Assembly (NCBI GenBank): GCA_019722365.1
Contig: JADFUC010000374.1
Location: 62,001 to 126,000 of the forward strand
Direction of reading: 5' to 3'
DNA from: Lithospermum erythrorhizon
Lineage: Eukaryota; Streptophyta; Magnoliopsida; Boraginales; Boraginaceae
Length of the DNA: 64,000 nucleotides
Below the pieces are notes generated by a model. That model had not been told where the DNA came from, searched no databases, and was given only the letters and a program-made list of their open reading frames with translations. Below, in pieces: positions 22,358 to 33,201 of the stretch (positions are counted from its first letter, which is position 1; each line of letters opens with the position of its first letter). The position numbers and the translations under genes were made by a program.

Positions 22358-25300
22358 ATGTTCAAATCTTTTTGGTAATTATTTTAATTCTTATTTCCTA
22401 TTAATTGATTGGTTAATTATGATTTATTGAGATATTATAAATTTACCAACGATTATTATATGTTGGGTATTTTAATTTAATTATGGTTTTTGCTGTATTC
22501 TGTTGAAATTGATGAAAATTTGCTTAAAATTTTATATGTTGGGTAATTTAATTTATTTATAGTTTTTGCTGTATTATGTTGAAATTGGTGAAGATTTGCT
22601 TAAAATTTATTATTAAGTTGGTATGATGTTAAAGATTTGATCTTTTTGAGATTATCACTAGTTAGAATGGTTTGTTATTTAGTCTTAATTGCTTTCATAT
22701 TTTGATTGGTTAATTATGACTTATGGAGAAATTGGGAATTTACCAACGATTATTATATGTTGGCATTTAAATTTATTAATGTTTATTCATTTGTTATATG
22801 TTAGGGGTTTGATTTAGTTATGCTTTTTATTGTATTAGGTTGTAATTTATGAAATTGTTTCTTAAATTATGTTATTAAGTTCGTATGATGTTAAAGATTT
22901 GATCTTTTTGAGATGATCACTAGTTAGAATGATGTTGGCATGGAGAATATATGCGTTGCTTTCTTTTGCTGCAATTGAATTTGCACTCTGTATAGTTTAA
23001 GTTGATATGTTGTACATATTGGATAAATTCAAGAAATTTGGATTCGGGATTTACCAATGATTGGTTTTATGGTAGGGATTTATTTTAGTCATGCTTCTTC
23101 CTGAATTTCGATCGATGAAATCATTACTTAAATTTTGTGATTAAGTTTGTATGATGTTAAAGATTCGACCTTTTGGAGACCATGAATAATTAGAATGATG
23201 TTGGCATCGAGAGTATGTGTATTGGATAAATTCAAGTAAATTTGGTTGTGGTATATTTTTTGGTTCTAAAGTGTATCTTTGTTGGATGTGCAGGGGTTCC
23301 CAAGAGCAACAAGCTCAGCCACGCCCACAAGAGGTTTCTACAGATTCGTGGTATCCACCTTCTGTGGCCAACTCACCTGGTCGTCCTGGAACACCTAGTG
23401 GTAGCTCCAGCGGTGGCTTCAATGTGCAGAGGCCTGGAGATAGACCACATTCTTTATCTCCTGTTCCACCTGCAGAAGCTGCTGGCATTATTTCCGTACT
23501 GCGAGATAAGAGGTAGGATGATATCAATTTATGCATCGACATGTTGTCTGCTATCTGATAATTGGTTATAGAGAAATGGTTCCGGAAATTGTTTCATGTA
23601 TACTTCTTCATGGAGGAACTCCTGAAGTCCTTGAGTTCTTCATTATGTTGTGAATGAGGGACGAGAGGAGTCATAAGAGACTTCTCATGGTGTGCTATAT
23701 ATAGATCCTAATGGACAGTGCTAGGTTTTTCATTTGATGGTCAAATACATTTACTTCACAAATGTGGATCTTTAAATTCAACTCTTCTCAAAATTCTCAT
23801 GCTCATTATATAAATGAATTCAATTTCTAATTTTTCTTCGATGAACATATATATATATATATATATATATGCAATCAGGTATCCATTTCCGAAAACCCTT
23901 GTTGCCAGTCATGAAGGCTGAAGAACCCTTATTATATCCGTATTGTCACATTCATTCAAAAGTTTTGCCAAAAATATGCTCTTTTCCTTTACAAATATCT
24001 TTATATATGTTATGTCTCCTTTCTTGTACCAGAGCCCCGACTCAAATAAATAAGATGTTTCTTTTATTAAACCAGAAAAAATACCCCCTACTTACCGAGA
24101 TCATTTGCTTTTCTGTTTTCTCAGTGTTGATGAGCTGCGGAAACTTCTCTCCGACAAGGATGCCTATCAAAGCCTATTACTTTCACTTGAGCCAGTCAAA
24201 ACTGAGAATAATGTAAGTTCCATACTTTTTGACTTGGTATGTCTTCTGTAGCTCACTGTTACAATAACCGAATTGAGTTATGATGTGTCCTATGGTACCT
24301 AACCTCGAGTGTGAGTAGCAGAATCTGAGTTTGTAACATTTTCTCTTCCAGTAATTGACTATGTACATTGCACGAAAAACTTATGCGTCAAAATCTTGTA
24401 TGTTAATAAAACAAATGTAGATTAGAGTCCATTTAGGATCAAAATTGTGTTGTTTTAATTAATTGGATAACCTCTGATACAATTTGAGATAGGAAAGCAC
24501 TATTTGTTCACTTAGCAAGTTGGACATAAACTTATACATTAAACAAAAAGACTGCTTGTGATAAATGTGAGTTAAATGGTTGTTTATATTGTTCCAATGT
24601 TGTTTGTCAGGGTGCTTGTGATTTTGATGCTTTGTAATAATAGCCAAATATGTAAGGAAGACTGCTATAAAGTGGTGGTTTACGATTTTATTAGTCTGCA
24701 CTCTGCAGTCTGCACATTGTTATTTTGTTGCCTTATGAAACTTCCTTCTAAAACATTCTACTGTCACCTTCTTCCTCAGATAAAAAATGATCTCCAAAAT
24801 GCAACATTGCAGCTTGCCAGTAAGTCTTTGTTCTTTCAAAATGTTTCATATTACATCCTGTTTTGTGATAACAAGTTCAGCTAGTGTTTGGTGGAGTCCT
24901 ATATTTCCGAATTGGTGCTTAAATGTTCAGTTCCGTCTTGGTCAGGGGAAAATCTTGAGAAAGACCCTCAAATAGTGGAGCTTAGGAATCAGGTTAGATT
25001 CCAGCTGTCCTAAAACAATTTGTCATGTTGTAATAGTGTTAACCTATGATGGTTTTGTTTCAAGTACTTAAATTGTATCTCTTGTTTTGCTTCTGGCATA
25101 CAGTGCAGAATTATTCGGACAACAGAATTGGCTGCTGCTCAAGAAAAACTTCATGAACTAAGCAAGAAAAAAGAAGAAATCTTAACGTATTATTCTCCTG
25201 CATCTCTCCTCTTCCGGCTTCAAGGTGAGAATTTAATGATTTTTCAATTTAATATTCATATGTTGTTGGAACAAGTAGATTAATTTATTTTCCATTAGTT

Positions 25301-25915
25301 AAACATAAGTTGAGTCGGTCATTTCTAGTGTACTCGTACTCAATTGGCCTGCACTGTTGCATCCAGCTGCCCCTTTACAAATGTTACATTGAGCCTGCTT
25401 TGTCAATTTGTTAGAATGAATTTTCAATTGCTTAAATCATGAAACTGGTGATAGTATCTTAAAATGAGAAAATGACCCTGACTTCAGTGATTCACTTTAA
25501 TGGCCGGGATAGTGTGGATTGTGGAATGATCCCTTTCAATTGAACTTCACTTAAACAAAAGCTACTGATACCTTCTAGTGGAAACTTGTCTTAAAAAACT
25601 TGCATAACTCGCACCTAGCTTAAAAGCTTCTTTAGGACAAGCTCAGCCAAACAGCCAGTATTCACTCCAGGTTATGTCGTCAAGGCTTTATTGGTTTACA
25701 TTTCCCTTTCTATCCAATCTAGCTCATTTACATTTATCTCACAATCTACAGAGGCAATGAATAAAACAGACGAAGAATCCGAAGCCCTCCACAGGCAGCT
25801 TCTTGATGGTGAGATTGATCTGAGTGCTTTTGTACAGAAGTATAAGAAGTTACGCACTACTTATCACAAGCGTGCCCTCACTCATCTTGCTGCCAAGACG
25901 TCTTTAATAGGATGA
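22358..25915 (+). CDS. VPS37: VPS37 homologue, ESCRT-I subunit
   Basis: Seven exons are joined in frame: 22358-22374, 23294-23512, 24125-24212, 24780-24819, 24946-24992, 25104-25224 and 25752-25915. They encode 231 residues. The first exon is only 17 nt and supplies MFKSFW, which joins across the TG|G codon to GSQEQQ, matching the plant VPS37 N-terminus. Residues 1-70 are Pro/Ser-rich, including PGRPGTPSG and EAAGIISVL. From about residue 79 the Mod(r) coiled-coil domain runs SVDELRKLLSDKDAYQ, ENLEKDPQIVELRNQC, EKLHELSKK, FVQKYKKLRTTYHKRALTHL and AAKTSLIG-stop. VPS37 joins VPS23 and VPS28 in ESCRT-I, which sorts ubiquitinated membrane proteins into multivesicular bodies. All introns are GT-AG. 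Intron 1 carries a tandem repeat and intron 2 an (AT)n tract. Confidence 0.95.
22405..23215. repeat. about 265-bp tandem repeat filling VPS37 intron 1
   Basis: Three imperfect units are marked by GATGTTAAAGATTTGATCTT plus CACTAGTTAGAATG at 22625-22670, 22887-22932 and 23153-23200, a spacing of about 262-266 bp. Secondary markers TTTACCAACGATTATTATAT at 22440 and 22740 show the same period. The array occupies nearly all of the 919-nt first intron. Confidence 0.8.
23849..23873. repeat. (AT)n microsatellite in VPS37 intron 2
   Basis: About twelve AT dinucleotides lie between exons 2 and 3 of VPS37. Confidence 0.9.
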
Positions 25916-26903
25916 CCAGCATAAGCAGGAATGTTCATATCTGTTTTTTTTCCCATGTAATCAAAGATGTAGACTCAAACGAAAGGAACAAAACATGTTA
26001 TTTAGCATTTTCTGTGTACATTACATGTATGATTGTTAGGGAGTTGCCACTTGTATTACTGTCAGTGAACTTTGGTGTGGTTTCTTTTCCAAAGGTGTGT
26101 ATCTGGAAGTTTAAACACAAGTGCTGAAAAAGCCTGAACATATAGTTCTCCATATGCTTCTTTCAGCACTCTTGACAGTTCTTTTTTTCGATCTGCCGGT
26201 ATTTTTTAAATCGGCTCTTATCATTATAAGGACTCGATCTCGATTCTCGAGATCTCATCATTATGAGTAATATCCCCGAGCATACCCCGTATTCCGTACC
26301 AGGTAACTATGGCTGAACCTTCAAAAACTGTTGATAGGTTATTGTTGGATAAACTAGATGTTTGGATAGGCTTCCTCAAAGCTTTCTTGCACCATTTTCA
26401 CAATAGCTTGAATAAGTTTATGTACAATGTTACCGAATACTGAAAACAAGAAATAACCCATATACAAATTCTTGGATGATACTCCACTAAACAACAAAGT
26501 TATTGGCCATTTCAGCATTCTGTGATCAAACTTCATGGAAGACAAAGTTATTTGAATAACATTCCATATGTAAGTACTCCCTATAATAGTCTATTATCAA
26601 TCACTGCTGAAAATTACTCCATACTAGATAATCATTGGGTACTGAAACTAGTAAACTAACAGAAGTGCACAACTTGGCAGTTGAGTACAAATACTGATAT
26701 GCTACACTAAAGACTGCTGTTGCCTACCCAATCCTCTGGCACCAGAATCTCCAACAACACCACCTTTATTGACTCCTAAGCAGCTCCTCCCCACCACAAC
26801 CTACTCATACAATAAACAAACCAAACCGAAAAAGGGTAAAGGCTGGCAATGAAGGGAGCCGATGGTAACGGCTGATCCAGTGAACTAAATATCTTGCAAG
26901 GGT
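25916..26903. other. convergent spacer between VPS37 and the DUF1992 gene
   Basis: The first 200-300 bp are presumably the VPS37 3' UTR and the last part the 3' UTR of the minus-strand gene. A small palindrome-rich patch at 26215-26270 (ATCTCGA, a 3-nt loop, then TCGAGAT) is the only structure noted. No gene is seen. Confidence 0.4.
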
Positions 26904-28671
26904 CTACGCTTCCTCTTTCAGGCGGTCTATCTCTTTCTCCCACTTTAGCCCAAACAATTGTCGGCCAAAAGGAACAATCAAATTGTACCGGAATACCTGC
27001 AGGCAATAGATTGTTTAGGGAGTGAATGGTGTTTTCGTGCAAGCATAACTCGGATAATTATCAAATAGATACAATAGATTATATGAAACAGTATTACAGA
27101 AGCCATGCAAAACTAGAAATTGGGGAAGTATGGTTCTCAAGCACAAAAGATGTATGTGGACGCACAGTCACATATGCAACATCCACTTTGAAGTCTAAAT
27201 CAACCATTCTGCTCAAGAAGCAATGGTATCTTGAATGCAAATTTGCTCAAAGAGAATGCTAACTTGTAGGATGCAACTTTCAACGTGATAATCCTCTAGC
27301 TAAACGGGATGTTGTAGACAAGTCTCGAGAAGAAAAAAGCATAGTATAAGAATGAATCTAATGTGGAAGGAAGACTGATTCTAAAACTTAATGAATAATA
27401 ACTCGAACAAACAAATATAAAAAAGTGATTTCCTAAAGAAAATGGAAAGCAGCCCGATCATAAACGAAAAAGTAACAAGTAGTTCAAGGTATCAACCTTG
27501 TTCCACTATTGTTAGACCTCTCACCTTATCATTGATGTAGCGTAATTGAACTTGTAACGCTCCTGAACTCTCCTTCCATTTCGTATCATCCCTATTATTT
27601 TGTTGTGTCCATGCTTTCTTCAGGGCTACCCTCCACTCTGAAACCTTATGCCTTATCTCTTTGTTGAGCTCAACCCACTCTGGTGCACACCCATTTTTGG
27701 AAAGGATTCGATACAGGGTGTCTTCAGCAGGATCGGCATGAGGATTTGTTTTTAAATCCAAAGGTTTTCCCTTTCCTGGCAGTTTCTCAAATTGACCTTC
27801 TTCCATAGAACGCCATATCCGGTGTTCAACAACATTGATTATATCCGTTTCTGATCTGCCATATATTAAGAATTATTTTGTGTGATTTGTGTCACACTGT
27901 AACAGGTGATCCAAGCTTCGGTCTTGGTTTTAATATTGTTGGAGACATAATATATTAACTTTAACATGTCAGTTCTTCAAGCGTATTTAGTTAAAGGCTA
28001 TGTATTACGTAATTTATAATAATGTCTCTTATATAATCAATACAATCTAATTGTACTCTTCACGAGACGAGTTAAGGTGTTGTGCAGAATTTTATCTGTG
28101 CATAATTTTGTACTACTTAAATCCCCATTTGATATATTTTTGTCTGGAAATATGGCGATATATTTTTATCACTTTTATCTGAATCTATTGATATATTTTT
28201 ATAACGTATTATGTCATTGAATCACGTAAAAATATCGTGATTGTACGAAATTACGAAAATACTTGATAATCTGTCTGAAAGAATACAAAAATATATATAA
28301 TAGATTTGTGCAAATGTACAAAACAGGCGGTTAGATAAAAATCTGCACATGACCCTAACTTTTTACCAACCAAGTGATCGATGATCTCGTTTATATGGAT
28401 ATAGTTAATGAACAATGAATGAATAAATAAAAGTATGCATGCACCTGACGGCGTTAGGTCTTCCACGTAGCTCGGGAGGGAGTTTACGATCATTAACAGC
28501 GTCTATAACGGAGGATAAACGGTCATTAACACTGTTTCTTGACTTGTCTGAAGAAGAATAATTTGGAGTCTGTGAAGAAGAAGAAGTTGTTCTTGATTGA
28601 AACATGCCACATAGAGCATGCTTGGTTAATGATGAAGATGAAGATGAGATGACCCTTAACGTTGCAGCCAT
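26904..28671 (-). CDS. DnaJC28-type (DUF1992) protein
   Basis: Three minus-strand exons, 28445-28671, 27525-27855 and 26904-26996, join in frame to 216 residues. The Ser-rich, basic N-terminus (MAATLRVISSSSSSLTKHAL) looks like a mitochondrial or plastid transit peptide, which is an inference. Residues 77-150 hold the DUF1992 core: DIINVVEHRIWRSMEEGQF, LPGKGKPLDL and ILSKNGCAPEWVELNKEI. The last exon adds VFRYNLIVPFGRQLFGLKW, the conserved family C-terminus, and stops at TAG 26904-26906. Reading exon 2 through its donor into the intron gives a false C-terminus (VRGLTIVEQG). No J domain (HPD) is present, as is usual for plant members. The molecular role is not established. Confidence 0.92.
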
Positions 28672-31320
28672 GCCTGAATGCTATGGAGGTCGTCTTCTTC
28701 AACCTTATTCAACCCTATGACTTCCAGAGATTTTCATTTCATTATTTACGTGGCTTAATGCTCATCTTTCTTCACGTTGGTTATGTGTACACTTATCATT
28801 GGACCTCCTTCCTCAAAACTCAAAAGTGGACTTCATATGTATGTTATATTTTTTGTTAAAATATTAATAAATATTCCTTTCAATCCGAAATCATTCACGT
28901 TTTCGTGTATTGAGTTGGAGTTTTCATCATCAATTATTATTAAATAATTGAAAAATAAAATAGTCATATTATTAACTTCTTTGTCAAATAAATTTAATTA
29001 TATAAATTAATCGTCGAAATTCACTTTTGTAATGAAAAAACGATAAATACTTGAATTGGAGATATTACATTCGGTGTATATGATATGTGTTCTACTTTTT
29101 AATTTTTAAATTAATTTCTAAAATAACAAGATAATTGTCATGAAATCAACGAATTTTGACATAAAATATCCTTCGAAATATAACAGAGCATTATCATTAA
29201 GTCAACTTTATGGCTCAACTCAATTCAATATTATTTTATTAAGTTGAGTAAAATCTTAGCTTAGCTGAAATAATCGAAGTGTCGAGCTCGATTCACCCTT
29301 CGATCAAATGTGGAACCTTTAAGACCACCACAAAATTTTGTTCGATTTAATTAGAATTTAGTTTAATTAGGTTTGTCCCATTTTACCAGTGTAGAACTTG
29401 AAGGGCATCTCGTAACCTAGCTCGATCTAGACCAACTTAGTTTCGAGCTAGCTCAAACTCGAGCCGGTCCTAGGTTTAGAGTAGCAATGAAAAATAAAAA
29501 TTGAAATGCTTATTATAATTTTTTAAAATAAATTTTTTAATATTTATCAACTATATTTTTATAAGAAGAAATGAAAATGAGAATTTCAAAATTTTAATTG
29601 TTAAACATTTTTGATGCGAAGTATTAGCAATAACATGATCATTATTAATGTTTTCTATCCTCTTAAATAAAAATAATACTATGTTTGGAGAGCTTGAGAA
29701 GTCATATTAATTAGCCTCATAGTAATTTTAAGAAAAGCGATTTACGGTACCGTAATGTTCATTAATCTTTATACGTGCACGATTTGATGTAAAAATGAGT
29801 AGCATTACTAAAAATATATCATTCTAGATGGTACCAATAAAAAATTTAAAGAAAGTGTATAAAATTATTATATACACTTAATTAGAATGTGTATCAAAAT
29901 CCGTTGAACCAAATTGAGTCTGGAAATTACGCAAAAGTTCAAAATAAGCTTATATAATTGATATTAATGAATTATTTTTTTGAAAAAAATGAATGCATTA
30001 TGTACCAAAATAATAAGAAAATATATTATAAATGGTATAATTTGTATTTTTATCATTAATGAACCGTTAATGCACAAAAAGTTTAATGAACCGTAACTTT
30101 CCACTAAGTTTAAATATATTTGAAATAATTAATTTATAATTTTATGCAAATTTGGATAATTGAAATAAAACATATTCTTTTAAAAGAACGAAGAATATGC
30201 GTCAGTATATACATAGTGTTAATGATCATTGTTTAATTAGACAAAAACATATTGGTGATAGAAAGATTCGAACCTTATACTTTTAATTTCAAAATCTTAT
30301 AAATAATTCATCAATCATATGAACTATGATTTTACCTGAACAAAGTATAATATATAACTATTTAGTCATTCATATTATTTTACAATTAAAGACATTAATA
30401 TTATGGGAATCTGGTGCGGGCCGGCCCTGCTCGGCTCACCAATCCTTTTCCTCTGATATTGGTAAAACCATCTTCTTCTCATGCCATCTTTAATGATTTT
30501 GCGGAAGTTATATAGTTCTATTCCATTTATCATGCATGTATATGAAACGAGAGTTTCATTGTTCAGACTCCCTCTATTTTATTTATTTATTATTTTACCC
30601 TAAAATTTTTGTTTTAAAATATTTATCGTTTAGCGTAGAAAGTTATCTTATTATATTTTGATGTATTTTTTTATTAATTTTTTCTCATTGACTATCAATG
30701 GCCAAATATATTGTTTTTAAATGATTGTCATTTAATTTGATATGCTTTTTGATTAATTTTTAACTTTAATTTATATGCAATTCTTTGAGAGCAACCAAAT
30801 AAAAAAAATGGAAAATATTGTTTATTGATATATTAACGGGACAACTAGTTACCTCGAGTGCGAATGAATTCTAAATCAAAACATGTCACATACTTGAAGT
30901 TGTTCAATGTTTAATCAATCTATGAAACTTATCCTTCAACTTTTTATGCATCTTTTATTCAACAAAATGACTTATGAAATTAATTATTATTCTTTAAGTT
31001 TATCTCCATTAGATCCTTTATTTTGATACCATTAAACTGGAACTATGCATCATAATGTTAAGTTAATATTTTATACCATTTTGAAGGAAACTTTGAGTAA
31101 CAAAAGTTCATTTTAACTTCTCTCAACAATATATATCAACTAGTATAAAATTCCAATATAGAATAAAGTTGGACGGTGATGGTATTCTTTTTGTACAATT
31201 TTATATATGGTCGATTGCCACATCTTCTTTTCTTCTATGTGAAGCACAATATATGGATATACATAATCTATTCAAAACCAAATTCACTTCATTCATTAGT
31301 CCTCGTGTCACAATTTCTAC
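28672..31320. other. AT-rich spacer, no gene seen
   Basis: Divergent intergenic region between the DUF1992 gene and the LEA gene. It is mostly low-complexity AT-rich sequence. A short GC-rich patch at 30415-30440 (GCGGGCCGGCCC) stands out, but no coding segment or intact transposon was recognised. Confidence 0.4.
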
Positions 31321-31323
31321 TGC

Positions 31324-31436
31324 CACGTGTTTCTACCTAATCACATGTGTGCTTACGTGTCACCCAAACCTCCACGTGTAACCATACCACTCTCCCAACA
31401 CACCATGCATCACAATTTTATCAAACCTATATATAA
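31324..31436 (+). promoter_or_regulatory. LEA promoter: ABREs, RY element, TATA box
   Basis: Three ACGT-core ABA-response elements occur within 60 bp: CACGTGT at 31324-31330, TACGTGTC at 31354-31361 and CACGTGTA at 31373-31380. A CATGCA RY motif, bound by B3 seed regulators such as ABI3/FUS3, follows at 31404-31409, and a TATATATAA box at 31428-31436. The start codon is 88 bp downstream of the TATA box. ABRE plus RY is the known arrangement of ABA-induced seed-maturation promoters and fits the LEA product. Confidence 0.85.
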
Positions 31437-31523
31437 CCTCTACCCAACAACCTTATTTTTCACAAAAATTAATCATATAAATATCATTTTTAATTTTCAA
31501 AGTCTAATCAAATTACAAAATCA

Positions 31524-33201
31524 ATGGCTTCAAGGCAAGCAGCAAGAGAGGAGAGAGCCGAGGCACATGCAAGAGCAGCAGCTGATGAGTTGAGTGAAGC
31601 CAACAAAGAAAGGAGGCAACAAGAAAGTGCCAAAGTTGTTGTAGAAGAAACCCATGTTCAAGAAAATAATCCTGGTGTTATTGGAAGTATTTTGAGGTCT
31701 GTTCAAGGCACACTTGGACATGCAAAAGATGCAGTCACTGGTACTGCTCATGATACTACTCAAACCGCTGCAGCGGTTAGAGACACTGCAATGGATTATA
31801 GTAGCCAGAAGGCCAGAGAGGCAGGGGGTAAGATGGGGGAGTATAAGGATTATACTGCCCAGAAATCGATGGAGACGAAGGATTATGTAGTCGATAAGAC
31901 TGTGCAAGCGAAGGATGCTACAATGGAGAAAGCTGGGGACTATAAAGATTATGCTGCCCAGAAGGCAATGGACACCAAGGATTATACTGCACAAAAGGCG
32001 ATGGATACAAAGGATTATGTAGTTGATAAGACTGTGCAAGCAAAGGATGCTACAATGGAGAAAGCAGGGGAGTACAAGGATCATGTGGCGGAAAAGGCGC
32101 AAGAAACGAAGGATTATACTGCCCAGAAGGCAATGGACACAAAGGATTATGTAGTTGATAAATCTGTGCAAGCAAAAGATGCCACAATGGAGAAAGCCGG
32201 GGAGTGTAAGGACTATGCTTCGGATAAGGCGAAGCAGGCCAAGGATGTGACAATGGAGAAGGCTGGAGAGTACAAGGATTATACGGTTGATAAGGCGAAG
32301 CAGGCGAAGGACACGACGATAAATAAGGCGGGGGAGTATAAGGATTATACTGCTGATAAAACTGTGCAAGCTAAGGATGCAACATTGGAAACGGCAGGGG
32401 AGTACAAGGATTATACTGCTGATAAAACAGTTGAAGCTAAGGATGCTAGTGTTGGGAAGCTTACTGAATTGAAGGATTCGGCAACTGGCGCCGCTAGAAA
32501 AGCCATGGATTTTCTTACTGGAAAGAAAGAAGAGGCTAAAGAGGTTGTGGAACAAAGTGGTGAAACTGCTAAGGTTAGCCGTTTATAGTCATCTGGTTTG
32601 GTTTAGACATTTTATGTTTTTGGTTTCAAATAAAATGTTTTCTGTAATTATAAATGGACCCAATTCGTTGAAACTTATGGTATGCTAATAAAATGGTTTG
32701 TTTCTTGGTTTATGACACCTCCAATTTGTTTCATGCAATATTACTATGGTATATTTATATTGTAGGACAAGTTTGGAGAAACTGAATTCGAAGCGAGGCG
32801 AAAAATGCAAGAATTGAAACTTGAACAAGAGGGTGTTGATGATGAGGCTAGGCAAAGAGCTGAAGCTGACCAACAAACTGCAGCTGATAGGTAACAATAG
32901 TATATGATTATTAACATTGGATTGATTTATCATTTCAATATGTTATCAATGTTTATGAGCACTAGTTGATTTGAAGATTCTTGAAACTAGGGGAAGTGCT
33001 GCTAAAGGGAACATATTTGGTGCAATTGGTGGTATGGCGGGGTCGATCAAGGATAAGCTAACAATGCCAACGGATATCGTGGAAGAGACCCGAGCGGGAC
33101 CGAAGAGGACGGAGAGGTACGTTGTGGAGGTGAAAAATGTGGATGATACTCCTCCTAGTGGAAATGCATCCAAACAAAGTGATCAAATGAGCTGTGAATG
33201 A
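31524..33201 (+). CDS. group 3 LEA protein (At2g42560/LEA25-like)
   Basis: Exons 31524-32573, 32766-32890 and 32991-33201 join in frame to 461 residues. The N-terminus (MASRQAAREERAEAHARAAA) and the NPGVIGSILRSVQGTLGHAK segment match the Arabidopsis LEA25 type. Residues about 90-320 are a Lys/Asp/Ala-rich run of 11-mer-based repeats around (E/T)YKDYTADK, VQAKDATMEKAG and KAMDTKDY, expected to be disordered when hydrated and helical on drying. The C-terminal part contains GNIFGAIGGMAGSIKDKLTM and PTDIVEETRAG, then ends DQMSCE. These proteins protect membranes and proteins in desiccating seeds. Reading through the 32573 donor would end the protein early at VSRL. The C-terminus appears shortened by a frameshift. 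Confidence 0.92.
31840..32450 (+). repeat. in-frame tandem repeats inside the LEA exon
   Basis: Units of 33, 66 or 99 nt carrying GCGAAGGATGCTACAATGGA and AAGGATTATACTGC are repeated about eight to ten times. They keep the reading frame and encode 11-residue-period LEA motifs. Neighbouring units are nearly identical in sequence, which points to recent expansion or gene conversion. Confidence 0.85.

Noticed and set aside
27492..27806. Self-contained 104-residue DUF1992 protein starting at an internal Met
   Set aside because: Frame-consistent exons upstream (transit-like N-terminus) and downstream (conserved C-terminal exon) show this is exon 2 read through its own splice donor.
30412..30440. 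GC-rich GCGGGCCGGCCC patch as a regulatory island
   Set aside because: It is a single short motif in AT-rich spacer, 1 kb from any gene, with no repetition or promoter context.
31530..32555. 341-codon open frame on the minus strand across the LEA exon
   Set aside because: It is the antisense shadow of a repetitive Lys/Asp-rich coding exon. The composition (Leu/Ile/His-rich) follows from the complement, and it has no homology or promoter.
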